23,656 bases of DNA. It comes from Chloromonas sp. AAM2. Taxonomy: Eukaryota > Chlorophyta > Chlorophyceae > Chlamydomonadales > Chlamydomonadaceae. Positions within the stretch are counted from its first letter, which is position 1, and the number at the start of each line of letters is the position of its first letter. The translations under genes and the position numbers were made by a program. The stretch is from assembly GCA_004335635.1 (NCBI GenBank), contig QAXH01006356.1:1-23656 (forward strand), read 5' to 3'. The notes under the pieces were generated by a model, which made no database searches, had not been told where the DNA came from, and saw nothing but the letters and a program-made list of their open reading frames with translations. This document shows, piece after piece, positions 1 through 9,256 of the stretch.

Positions 1-2
1 AG

Positions 3-1025
3 CCGCTGACGCTCAGTAGCTGGAACACACTGGGGGAGATGAAGATGCACATCTTCCAGTCCTTCTACGTGCACCCTCAGAACGCCCAGGTGCGAGGCTC
101 ACAACATGCATTTTGTTTTTGTGTGCAGTAGTCTTGATGTGTCTGTCATACTGTCATAGCCACTGTACTGTCATAGCCACTGTCACAGCCACTGTCATAG
201 CCACTGTCATAGCCACTGTCACAGCCACTGTCATAGCCACTGTCATAGCCACTGACATAGCCACTGACATAGCAAGACAAGCTGATCGCTGGGATTCGAA
301 TGACTTCGGTAGGGTAGGGCCAATTACCAACTACCACGCCGTACAGCTCTCCAGATCAGTTACCTTGTGTGCGATTTCCTGGTTGCATTTTCTCCAGCAT
401 TTTTCCGACTTTGTACGTTGCCGCTGCTGTGCCCGAGGATAATACCACACCTCCCGCTGTGCTGCGCCTCTGGGTCATCTCCTCTTGTGCGCAGGTGTAT
501 GTGCGTGGTGTGAAGCTCCAAGGGGATGATCGCACGTTGGCCGCGCTTGAAGTGTTCCCGGGGGAGGAGGTGCGGGTGATCAATCAGGGCGATGCGGACC
601 CCGCGGATCTGGACAGTGTGTTCCCTGGATCCCCTGCGGGCCGGGGCAAGCGGAGGGAGGTGGAGACGGGCTTTCGGGACACCGCACTGCAATCCGGAGC
701 GACGGGGAGGGGAGCGGGAGCGGGGACGCAGGGCGAACCGTCGGCTGATCCGGATGGCGATGGGGACGGGAGCGACAGCCAAGCAGGACCTATGGATACC
801 GCTGCAACCGGTCCAGGTCAGGAGATATCAACGGGTGTGGATGGACACACAGCCATGGAGTGTGTCGGTGGTGGCTGCAGCAAGACTGATATGCCAGGCG
901 CATACGCCAATGGCGCGTCTGCTGGTGGTGAGGAGCTGAAGGATGCATCAGGCTATAGCCAACAACATCAGCAAAAAGAAAAGATGTTTGCCAGTTCTGG
1001 CACAGTTCTTGATTCCTCTACTTAG
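3..1025 (+). CDS. C-terminal end of a USP48/UBP26-like deubiquitinase (partial, 2 exons)
   Basis: Only the 3' end is inside the window. Exon A (3-89) reads ...WNTLGEMKMHIFQSFYVHPQ... and ends at a GT donor (90). Exon B (495-1025) begins after a GCAG acceptor, continues in phase 0 with VYVRGVKLQGDDRTLAALEV, then FPGEEVRVI, and stops at 1023-1025. The segment has the pattern of the ubiquitin-like domain that closes plant UBP26 and animal USP48: a helix with the WxLK/MK pattern, a short strand, then the 'tLaalxvfPGeexxV' strand. Those enzymes remove ubiquitin from substrates including histone H2B in the nucleus. The cysteine protease domain would lie upstream and is not visible, so catalytic competence cannot be judged. 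After the ubiquitin-like fold comes a ~150-residue Gly/Asp/Ser-rich, probably disordered tail. Assignment rests on a short domain; another ubiquitin-like-domain protein is possible. Confidence 0.6.
152..273. repeat. 12-bp minisatellite inside the deubiquitinase intron
   Basis: The unit TGTCATAGCCAC is repeated head to tail about 8.75 times from 169 to 273, with one more copy at 152-163 separated by TGTAC. Variants are TGTCACAGCCAC (two copies) and, in the last two, TGACATAGCCAC. The array lies in the 405-nt intron 90-494. Because 12 is a multiple of three, it creates stop-free but meaningless repeats (ATVI-like on plus, SGYD-like on minus). Confidence 0.95.
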
Positions 1026-1572
1026 TCTGCCAATTGTTCGTCTTTCATCAACAACCTTAGTCCGTGCAATGCGTGACATCTCGCTTGTTGTCGCAAGTGT
1101 TGTGATAGTGCATTCCGGGGCGTGCAGGCAGGCACACGGGCGGGGGCAGGGCACGGCGCAGCGGGAATGGGCAGCTCAGGCCCACGCCAAGCGGGGCAGG
1201 CTGACGCAGCACCTGCTGCTGCCCAACAACAGCAAGCATTTTAATCCATGCTGGGCTAATGCATGTACACGGCAGAGAGCGTTTGTGCATTGCCTTGAGT
1301 TGCCTTGGCTGTTTCAGTGTTCTTGTGCACAGGTTAGGAGAGTCGGTTTTGGTAGGCTCAGGCTTTTACCCTTGGCCATTTGCCTGCCTGCCGAGTGCTG
1401 ACACGAGTTTACTCTTACTATTTGATTTGTCAGCTACTTTCGGCTTCACTGGATTGTGCCGCATAGGTGTTGCCACACATGCATCGTTTGTGCTGCTTGT
1501 GTTTGAATTGTCGTCGTGGTAGCAGCTTAGCTTGATAGTTTGGTCCCAAGGCGTGTTGACGACAGTTTAGTT

Positions 1573-1588
1573 TGTAACGTAGCTGTAA
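1573..1588 (+). terminator. Paired TGTAA poly(A) signals, deubiquitinase gene
   Basis: Two copies of the chlorophyte poly(A) signal TGTAA lie at 1573-1577 and 1584-1588, about 550 nt after the stop codon at 1025. No earlier TGTAA is seen after the stop. Use of TGTAA is established for green algae; the assignment here is inferred from position. Confidence 0.55.
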
Positions 1589-1599
1589 AGCAAGAATAG

Positions 1600-4190
1600 G
1601 CACTCAGCAAGAGGGCTGGAGGCCAGCTGGTACCACCTCAATTGCCTTTTGTTTTGCAATGCCTTGGCTTAGCCTGTTGTTCGCCTGTTGTTTTGTGGTG
1701 TAGTGTTCGTGTTCTGCAAACCAACCCTTTCACAAGTGACCCATTTGTTTCAAACGCGCTTTGCAAAGAGACTTGCCTCCATACATGTGAAAGACTTGGT
1801 CTGCTCGTTTCACACCAGTCATGTATAAACAGTATGAGCAGTAAAAAGGCGACGGTGAACTGTAGCTGCAGGTGCTGTCGAGGCACTGCTAACCTTGCCC
1901 CAGCACAGCCCCTGAACTGTGGCGTCAAATGCTGTTTACTCACAGCAGCACTGGCTGCTTTTCAATGCTACCATGGAAAGATTGTCCTTACATCGTAGAT
2001 GACAGCTGCCTTCTGGTGCGGTCTGCTGCCTGGCCTTTGCGCCTGCACAAACAGACATCCTCAGCACTCAGCAGTCAGTCGCCCTGGATCAGCCTTTAAA
2101 GCCAAGAACAATGCGCCCCCAGTTCAGTTGTTTTGTGATGTTATCTGTTACAACACAGTTGTGGGAACGCAATCACCACCATGGATGTCGTGTGGTGCTA
2201 ACACTATGAAAGATAGAAGATATATTCCAGGCTAGCCGCAGCAGGCTGACTGGCCCGTCCAGTGCCGTTCCACGTCGTCTCTGGCTGTTCTGTGCATGGG
2301 GCCCTTTGAGAACTTTCACAACATGTTCAGTTTACCTGGCGGGTAGTACGTTGCCGTCTGCCATCACGACATTGCAAGCACGATCACACGATTCTCCGCC
2401 ACCAAAAGAATGCCCCTCGGAGCATTTCAGCAGAGATGTTCAAATCGCTTCGGCTGTCTGACTTGAAGTGGCAGGGCAAAACATTTGGCTGAAACCCAGG
2501 ATGTCTGGAATTGTACAACGATACCTCAGATTGCACAAACACCAAAAAATGATGCCAAATCCAGTATGATGATGTCTCAAATTCCATTACATTGGAACAG
2601 TTGCCCGCGTTGGAGCATACTGTCGCAAATGAAGCGCATGTGGACAAAAGCCGCACAGACACTCCTGCTGTGTGAACATTGGACTATTCTTCCGATTGAA
2701 CAGCTCGACCAATGTCAGCACTGGAACCATGGCAAACCAATCATGTACAACACACACAACACTGACGTGCCATCGGGCCCGCATCACACTACGGTTTTGA
2801 TGATAATCTGTCAGTGGTTAATCTGTCAGTGCGCAAACATGTCCGCATCACAATCAGAAATCCATTGGTGTTGGTCGTAGCAGTGTAAGCACAGACCAGG
2901 CCCAAGCCCAGCACACCGAAAACCAGAGTACACTGCAAAGGATTGCTGAAAACGCACAGCCCTTGGCCTCACGTGCCAGACGTTTCGTACAGGGCAGCAT
3001 GGAGGCAAGGACCATGTGGCAACGACCAGGAACGCACACTACGCCTAACACCTTGACACAACCAACCTAAACGAAGAACAGTTTGGCATGGCCGCAAGCT
3101 ATCCGCTGGCCTTGTATGCCACGAAACGAAGCAACAAAAGCATGGAACTGGCTTCTTGGTCGAGCATGCGCAAGATGTGAATTCTTGCCAAATGGCTTCC
3201 TTATTAGATATGAACATGTTATGGAAACTGGGGGCTCCACTTGCCAAACCAAGTAGCACAAACCCTCCCTTTTACCTGTGCACGTTGTCACCGCGGGCTC
3301 ACAACGCGGAACGATGAAAACGTCAACTCATTCTGGCACCAAACTAGCCATACGCCCAAGAGCAGGCGAGTAACCACGCAACACAACATGGTACTGCCTG
3401 TACTGTGTGTACTGTGTGTCCCCGGCACTCCTGAAGCGCCCTTGCAAAGTGTTGATGCGCACAATGGAGCTGGGCCCACATGCCCAGCAAACTCCATTGT
3501 AACCCACGGGCTTTGTTGGATTGCCTTGCAATCTGGAAAAACAGCAACGTTGTGTTTCAGTGCAACCTCCTTTTCAGGCCTGGCTGAACGCAAAAGAACA
3601 GGAAACAAGCCCCTCCTCCACATGTCGAACAATCCTTCAACAAGTCAGATGAACACCAGACGTACTTGCCCCAGTTTCCAACAAATATTTACTGCATGGA
3701 GCGGTGGCATAACGGGTTACTGCATGGAGCAATGACATAGCATGTCACTGGCGTGAAATCAGGGAGGCTGAATGCGTTGTCAGGCCACCAGGCACATGAG
3801 CCACTAAACACAACCCTTGCCTGGCTTCCACTGTCATAAAGCGCCTTTGACATACTGGCCACGACAAGTGACTTGCACTCCGTCCGTGGAGCCATGGCGT
3901 GTCTGAAACTGTCAAGGTCTGGAAGCATTCGATGAGCAATCAGTGACATCCTAACATTGAATCAGCAAGGGTTCCTGGGTTGGCAACACAGTGGTGGCAT
4001 GCCGAATCATGCATCCATGGCGAGTGCTGGTTGCCGTTGTGTGGCAAGGCTGACCAAAAGATTGCACGACGTGCTGCTGGCTGTCCTCATGCACATGCAT
4101 GTGACATGTGTTGGCCTGCAAGCACGGCGTGGTGTTTGCTGCCCTAGCAATGGTTGCATGCCACCACACGCACAATGTCTTGTCGGTGTC
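1600..4190. other. 2.6-kb convergent spacer without a supported gene
   Basis: This stretch lies between the 3' ends of the plus-strand deubiquitinase gene and the minus-strand bZIP gene. Open frames here are short, rich in Cys/Trp/His, lack a domain pattern, and do not chain through splice sites as real exons do elsewhere in the window. The bZIP 3' UTR must occupy the right part. The first minus-strand TGTAA signals below its stop are at 2587-2591, 2147-2151 and 1989-1993 (TTACA on the plus strand), which would imply an unusually long 3' UTR of at least 1.6 kb. A non-coding transcript cannot be excluded. Confidence 0.5.
3689..3730. repeat. Short direct repeat in the spacer
   Basis: The 14-mer TTACTGCATGGAGC occurs at 3689-3702 and again at 3717-3730, separated by 14 nt. 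No feature is attached to it. Confidence 0.8.
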
Positions 4191-4781
4191 TTAGCAAGGC
4201 AGCTTGACCCCCAGATCGCCCAATTGCTGTCTGAGGTCAGCGTTGAGTGTGCGCAACTGCCGGACTCTCTCAGTTCCTGCTGAAAGCTGGCGGACTAAAG
4301 CATCATGGGTGCCCTTGAGCTCCTGTGACCTGACCAAAAGCTCCTCATTCTCTTTCTTCTTCCTCATCTTGGACCGGCGGGCAGAGTCACGGTTGGCCTG
4401 CAAAGACAGCGTGTCAGGCAGCACACTGACAGATGTAGGTGACAGCCGGGTGGAGCCGCAACGTCTACGGACACCATCAGATGCACCAGAACTCCTGGTT
4501 ACAACAAACAGTAGGGGTACAGGTTGGAAGAACAAACGTCGCCGAGCTGGCACAAAAGTACTGACTACGAAACCCCGACGGCCGCAACTGGAAAGTCAAC
4601 TCAACATGTAAAGCGTACTTTTCCTTGCCTGCCTACTCACTTGTTTGCGCTTCTGCAGACGCAAGTCCCGCTCAGATGGCATGGGGGGTCTCCCGGGTGG
4701 GCTGACCAGCGATGCAGCTACAGGGTTCAGGTAGGCAGCTGCTGAGTTTAAGTACGGCCATGGGTGGCCAGGCTGGTGCAT
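4191..4781 (-). CDS. Small plant-type bZIP transcription factor (2 exons)
   Basis: Exon 1 is 4781-4641, exon 2 is 4397-4191, and the 243-nt intron has GTGAG and TTTGCAG borders. The product is 115 residues. The N-terminal 34 residues are Pro/Ala-rich. The basic region follows: ERDLRLQKRKQ, then after the splice ANRDSARRSKMRKKKENEEL. It contains the N-x7-R/K DNA-contact signature and the NR(E/D)SARRS core of plant G-box-binding bZIP proteins. The first zipper leucine sits at the canonical place, ten residues past the Lys. Heptad positions then run Leu, Leu, Leu, Gly, Leu, Leu, Leu, so one zipper position is broken by Gly. It probably binds ACGT-core DNA as a dimer in the nucleus. The start at 4781 is the first ATG of this frame in the exon, but the frame stays open upstream and a CCCCAG acceptor-like site precedes it, so a further 5' exon is possible. 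Confidence 0.85.
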
Positions 4782-5293
4782 CCTGGGGCCCCTTACACAA
4801 GAACCCGGCCTAAGTTGCCACTTGAATATGCAGTCAACTACGTTTAGAAGGCCTCTCCACCCAGTAAACCTGCGGTGTGGCGTTAGTCTGGGAACCCGCG
4901 GGGCAGCCCGCGAAAAAGCGGTTGAAACATATAGTCATTCAGTTACAAACCCTAGGGCTGTCGGATGTGTTGCTCCTCAGCATCAGTCCTGTGTTTCGAC
5001 GGATGTGATTTTGATGGCTGATGATCACCATCTGCGAACACAAGGCGCATAAACAGCGCGCATGGCGTCCGTGCGTGTCCTGCGGCCCACCACCACAACT
5101 ACCCTGCTGTTGACACGTCCCCGCCAAACCTATCTTACACCGAGTGCGTGGCCACTGGCCTGTCAGAAGCGTCTCAGCGTGTAGTCCTACTTGGGTTGTC
5201 AGAGAAGGTTGCTGTGCATGTGAAGTTCGCCATCTGTATGAGTTCAGAATGTTGCGGTTGCATGAGGCTGCAGGACTTGTACAAGCAAAAGCT
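4782..5293. promoter_or_regulatory. Divergent promoter region of bZIP and YjbQ genes
   Basis: The proposed start codons of the minus-strand bZIP gene (4781) and plus-strand YjbQ gene (5294) face away from each other across 512 bp. Both promoters and 5' UTRs must lie here unless the bZIP gene has an unrecognised upstream exon. I see no clear TATA box or ACGT-core element that I would assign. Confidence 0.45.
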
Positions 5294-7853
5294 ATGAGTT
5301 CCGACGTGGCATCCGCTCAGGGCACTGAATGGGTGCAGAAGACACTGCAGTTACCCTCGTTTCCAAGGGGCTGCCACATCATTACCAAGCAGGTGCAGGG
5401 GAGAGGCACACTTCGCAGTGCCACTTGTGTATGCGTAGTGAGTTATAATCACGACTGTACTTTATGTCTGGTCACATTTTCCAATGACTGCCGGACATCT
5501 CAAATGCATACGACACGTTCACTGCCAGAACAGTCAGTTCTGCTCTCAAGCCTGGCATATCAGCTTTATCGGCCCCATTGTTTGAATCAGCCTTTCTTGT
5601 AACTCTTAGCTTAGTGGCCATAGCCGCTCACTTCTGGTGGAAGTGGCCTGTTAGGACCAGCAAGCACTGTTAGAATCATAGCAAATTTCATCATGTGTGC
5701 TGAGGTGCTGCTCGGAGTCATATTGTTGTGTCTACCTCAACTCCACCATAGCTGCTTAGAGCAGCCTGCTTTGATCTCCACCAGTACTTTCATCTCACGA
5801 TTGTGTTTTTTCTTTCCTGTGTGGCTGCAACAGCATTCAGTTCATATGCCAGTCTCCTGTGGCACGTACTCAAAACTCCAAGGGACCCGTGTCCTCCTCG
5901 GCGGGAAGGAACTGTGTTATGAGTTGCGTGGCATTTCCTGCAGATCTACCATGGTATTCCGGAGATAGGGCAGTTTGAAGTGGGGCTCGCTAATCTATTC
6001 AGTGAGTGTTCAACATGCCAGGGCGTTGGCTAGGGTTGCATGCACAAGGGTCCATGCGTAACACCAGGGCTTGATTCTTGGACCAGTTTATGCCAGGCTC
6101 AGCAGCGCTTGTGCAAATCAGAGTCCGGCCCTAGTCAGATTCAACCAGTCCAGTGATGTCGAGACAGCGGCCCGGGTGACTGAAGCAGACTGCACTCTGA
6201 GCCAGGCATCCGTGTTTACAGCAACAAATTGGAAGTTATCATGCCCGGCTTCCAAGATGCGCAGAACTGGTGCAGAACTACGCATATATGAGAATAGGAT
6301 TCAAGGCATTGTGGGCAGCCCAAGACGTCTTTGTAAGGAATGCCTTGCAAAGGCTTGGTTTCCGCTCTTTTACACACGCCCTTCCTGACAGCTCCTGTAC
6401 CTGTCTAAGTCTTGCCATGTCAAACGCTGCGTCTATCCGCGCCATTGCCTTGCAGTCATGCACACCAGCGCCTCCCTCACCATCAATGAAAACGCCTCCC
6501 CGGACGTGCCCCTGGACCTCAATGTGTGCGGGAAGGGGAATTAAGGGTTGACAAATGTGCAAGAGCTGGAATTGCTGAGCCCTGCTGTATCTTGTGTGCT
6601 GAATTCGTTGCCTGGCTGAGCTCCTCGTGCAGTCTGAAGAAAGCCTTGCAACCGTTATCCTTACCATTCAACTGTTTCATGATGGGGAGCTGCGCTGTGC
6701 GCCCATTTCCCAACATGTGCGGGTTGCTGTGTGACAGGCACAATCTTGTGCGCAGCTGAAAATTCACACACTACGTTGGAATCCATATTTGTGAGGTCAT
6801 ATTCGTGAGGTCACCATATACGAAACAGGCTGGCAGGTGGGCGCGGGACGGAATCATGGCCATGCATGCTGGGCAATAGCACCTAGCGTTGTTGGCTCAA
6901 ACATTGTGTGGCTTGAAGGCAGTCCTCCACCCAGTCCTCTGCCCGCCTGCGCAGGACACGCTGGACAGGATCGTGCCCGAGGGTCGACAGTACCGCCACT
7001 TGGATGAAGGCATGGACGACATGCCGGCGCACGTCAAGGTGGGCAGCAGACAGAGGAACACACCACAGCACGGTACAGTACAGGCACATCTGTACTCACA
7101 GGCACCTACATTTGCTATATTCGGAGCCGCATATGCCTGATCGGAGCAAGGGGCAGCATGGTATGAAAGCATGGTGTGACGCCTTTTTTTTCACAACGGC
7201 GAGTGTGAACGCAAGCACCTGGAGCAGGTTTGTGCAAGACCCATTGTTGGAATGCGGCCAGGCATGTGCGTCCCAGCCACGCTGCTTGAGTTATGAGCGT
7301 GCTCCCACTGTGCAGAGTTCCCTGATGGGTGCCAGCCTGACGGTGCCCGTCAGCCGAGGCCGCCTGGCTCTGGGCACATGGCAAGGCGTGTACCTCAACG
7401 AGCACAGGTGGGTGATCAAGAAAGGATGGTTTGGTATCCATCTACAACATTGCCCGAAGAGATTGCATCCATGAGAGCCAGTGGAATTCATGTGGCTCAG
7501 GTCTGTAGCGTCGTTGGCTCAAAAACTGTGATAGTGATGTACAAGGATGGACATCCACTGGTATGGCTGCTTACTGTTCTGTTTGTGCTCAGGCCCTGAG
7601 GGCCATGCGGAGTCTGCGGCATGTATCAATTCACTGAGTTGCTCAAGTGTGTTCTGCATGCATGCACCAGGTGTCGGTCGTAGCATCACTCCATGCAAGG
7701 GCACACACACGATTGCTTCACTTGAGAGCTCTCACACACTGATGACCACTCTCTGCCTGCAGAAACTGTGGCGGCGCTCGGCAGGTCATGATCACAATTC
7801 AAGGGCAGAAGAGGGCAGATGGCCGCTCGTATGGTTCGCCGTGGGCACGATGA
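5294..7853 (+). CDS. YjbQ/UPF0047 family protein (6 exons)
   Basis: Exons are 5294-5392, 5944-6001, 6456-6523, 6955-7038, 7316-7407 and 7763-7853. All junctions keep phase and give 163 residues, slightly longer than the usual ~140. The family motifs are all present: [11 protein letters not shown] (55-65), [16 protein letters not shown] (88-103), and [12 protein letters not shown] (123-134). The last exon supplies the expected [14 protein letters not shown] end strand. Conserved His55, Asn63, Glu64, His90, Asp96/97, His101, Glu132 and His133 probably line the active site. Bacterial YjbQ has been linked to a secondary thiamine-phosphate synthase activity, but the physiological role in eukaryotes is not settled. 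The chosen ATG gives [10 protein letters not shown]; in-frame ATGs further upstream (first at 5144) would add an extension of up to 50 residues that could act as a targeting peptide. The C-terminal ~15 residues after the final strand look disordered. Confidence 0.93.
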
Positions 7854-7958
7854 ATGCATGTATGCACGGGCAGACACTGCAACGAGGCATGGCCAATGGA
7901 GCCCAGAGATTGCAATACATATGCAGGCTCAAGTTGCGTTTGAGTTGTATGTTATACT

Positions 7959-8139
7959 CCGGTGCCTGGTTCTTTGTATTTACATACCATTTTTCCATTA
8001 ATTACTCTGTTTAGACCTGAAATTGAATGGGTTGCCCCAGCCTATCTTGCGCAAGATAGGCTGGGGTAACCCATTCAATTTCAGGTCTGAACAGAGTAAT
8101 TAAAGGAAAAATGATATGTAAATAAGAACCAGGTATCGG
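7959..8139. repeat. Long near-perfect inverted repeat (hairpin or foldback element)
   Basis: Left arm 7959-8050 and right arm 8051-8139 are reverse complements apart from six substitutions and a 3-nt gap (about 93% identity). There is no spacer: the centre is the perfect palindrome TATCTTGCGCAAGATA. Outer ends read CCGGTGCCTGGTTCTT and AAGAACCAGGTATCGG. In a plus-strand RNA, four of the six substitutions become G-U wobbles, leaving only one C-A and one A-A mismatch. No clear target-site duplication is visible. It begins 106 nt after the YjbQ stop codon, so it is probably in that gene's 3' UTR. It could be a MITE/foldback insertion or a small-RNA precursor. Confidence 0.95.
8117..8121 (+). terminator. 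TGTAA poly(A) signal within the hairpin's right arm
   Basis: The first TGTAA after the YjbQ stop lies inside the right arm of the inverted repeat. If it is used, cleavage would fall near the end of the hairpin and the mRNA would end in a stem-loop. A second TGTAA at 8402-8406 is the alternative. Confidence 0.4.
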
Positions 8140-8175
8140 TTAGTGGACCGGTGTTTCAGTTGTTGTACGTGGGCC

Positions 8176-8382
8176 TTAGTCCTTGCTCTCGTTGAGCTGC
8201 CCTTGCTCCAGTTCTTTCTGCCAGTTCTCCAGCTTCCACTGCTCATTTTTCAGCGTCTGCTGCCCCTTCTCCAGCACGGGGGAAGCCATCCCGATCTGAA
8301 CACTGCTTGTAGCTGCTGGTTATTGTTATTGCTGAAAACCAAGCTGGAGATTCGGCAGGGGAAGCTGGAGCAAGACCGAGAG
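8176..8382. repeat. Imperfect inverted pair of coiled-coil-coding fragments
   Basis: On the minus strand 8289-8176 is a 37-codon open frame containing KLENWQKELEQGQLNE, strongly heptad-like. On the plus strand 8341-8382 encodes KLEIRQGKLEQDRE. The DNA of 8197-8235 and 8341-8379 is an inverted repeat sharing AAGCTGGAGA, GGCAG and CTGGAGCAAG blocks. This looks like a decayed remnant of a coiled-coil gene or transposable element, copied in opposite orientation. No intact gene is visible, and the link to the neighbouring hairpin is unknown. Confidence 0.5.
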
Positions 8383-9256
8383 CGAGTTGTTTCGTAAGAG
8401 TTGTAAGGTGTTGCCTTTTGACCATTGAACATGATTCAGTCGGCAAGCCCATCAGTATCCAAGTCCCACAGACAACTGACAGCCTCATCACGGTGCCAGT
8501 CCCAAAACCCAGAACTGGCAAACTTCTCAGCTCAGCAAGGACAAAATGGAGACCTGATCCCCTGTCAGCTAAGGTCAAAGTAACTAAGGCAAATACTATC
8601 TGGGCCATCAGGGAGGCAACTCTGAGACTTGGGACTGAGCACCGTGCTATGCATGCATGCAGCGCGGAACCACAGCAGCGTGAGGGGGTTCATGCACGGT
8701 CCACCTCACAGTACTAGTAGGGCTTCTACACAAGGCCTGGAGGAGCACTGTGATCTTGGCAGCACGCCTTTGCTGTTGAGTACAAGTTGAGTGCATAGCA
8801 AGCCCTAGCCGGTGGCCAGGTCGCCCGTCCTGCTGCTGGGTAATCTCGATGCCCGGAAAGCCTTATGTGTGAACGGCACTAGCTTGCTTCAACAAGACGA
8901 AATCAAAAGGCAGGGGTTGCTGATTTGGCCCTCACTTCCCGGCACGTGCCCTCTCACATGTGATGAAATGCCTCTGCGCGGGCCATTTTTTGGCGCTCGA
9001 CCCAGATCCACCGAACGCCTGGCAGAACATATATTCTTTCCGCTGCCTGGTACAGCAGCGCTTGCAAAGGACTCGCCAGATACGTGGCTCGGCTTCGTCA
9101 ACCTACTCACACAGAGTCAGGCCCACCCCGGTGAGGCCCCAAAGCAGAACAAGTCAGCTGCTGCACGTAGCCACAGCAGTTTCCCAGCCCTCCCGTTTGC
9201 AGAGTCGTTTCGAGCTTGAGCGGCTGGTTTCCCGTTTGCACCCCCGTTGCAGAATC
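8383..9256 (+). promoter_or_regulatory. Upstream region and 5' UTR of the MYB gene
   Basis: About 870 bp between the coiled-coil remnants and the MYB start codon. A 99-codon open frame (8418-8717, plus) has a plausible mixed composition but no recognised domain and no splice partner, so I do not call it a gene. The frame of the first MYB exon stays open back to 8960, yet the translated part before 9257 lacks the Ala/Glu composition of the protein, so I treat it as 5' UTR. No specific promoter element is recognised. Confidence 0.35.

Noticed and set aside
113..442. Open frames on both strands across the 12-bp repeat (ATVI- and SGYD-like repeats)
   Set aside because: They exist only because the repeat unit is a multiple of three and lacks stops; the region is an intron with good borders.
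3241..3735. 164-codon open frame on the plus strand in the spacer
   Set aside because: Composition is unlike the supported genes and no motif or splice context was found.
8418..8717. 99-codon plus-strand open frame upstream of the MYB gene
   Set aside because: Composition is plausible but there is no domain, conserved splice partner or start context; left as unannotated upstream sequence.
8960..9256. N-terminal extension of the MYB protein to an upstream in-frame ATG
   Set aside because: The extra ~99 residues have no similarity in composition to the protein; the ATG at 9257 begins the acidic/Ala-rich N-terminus typical of the rest.
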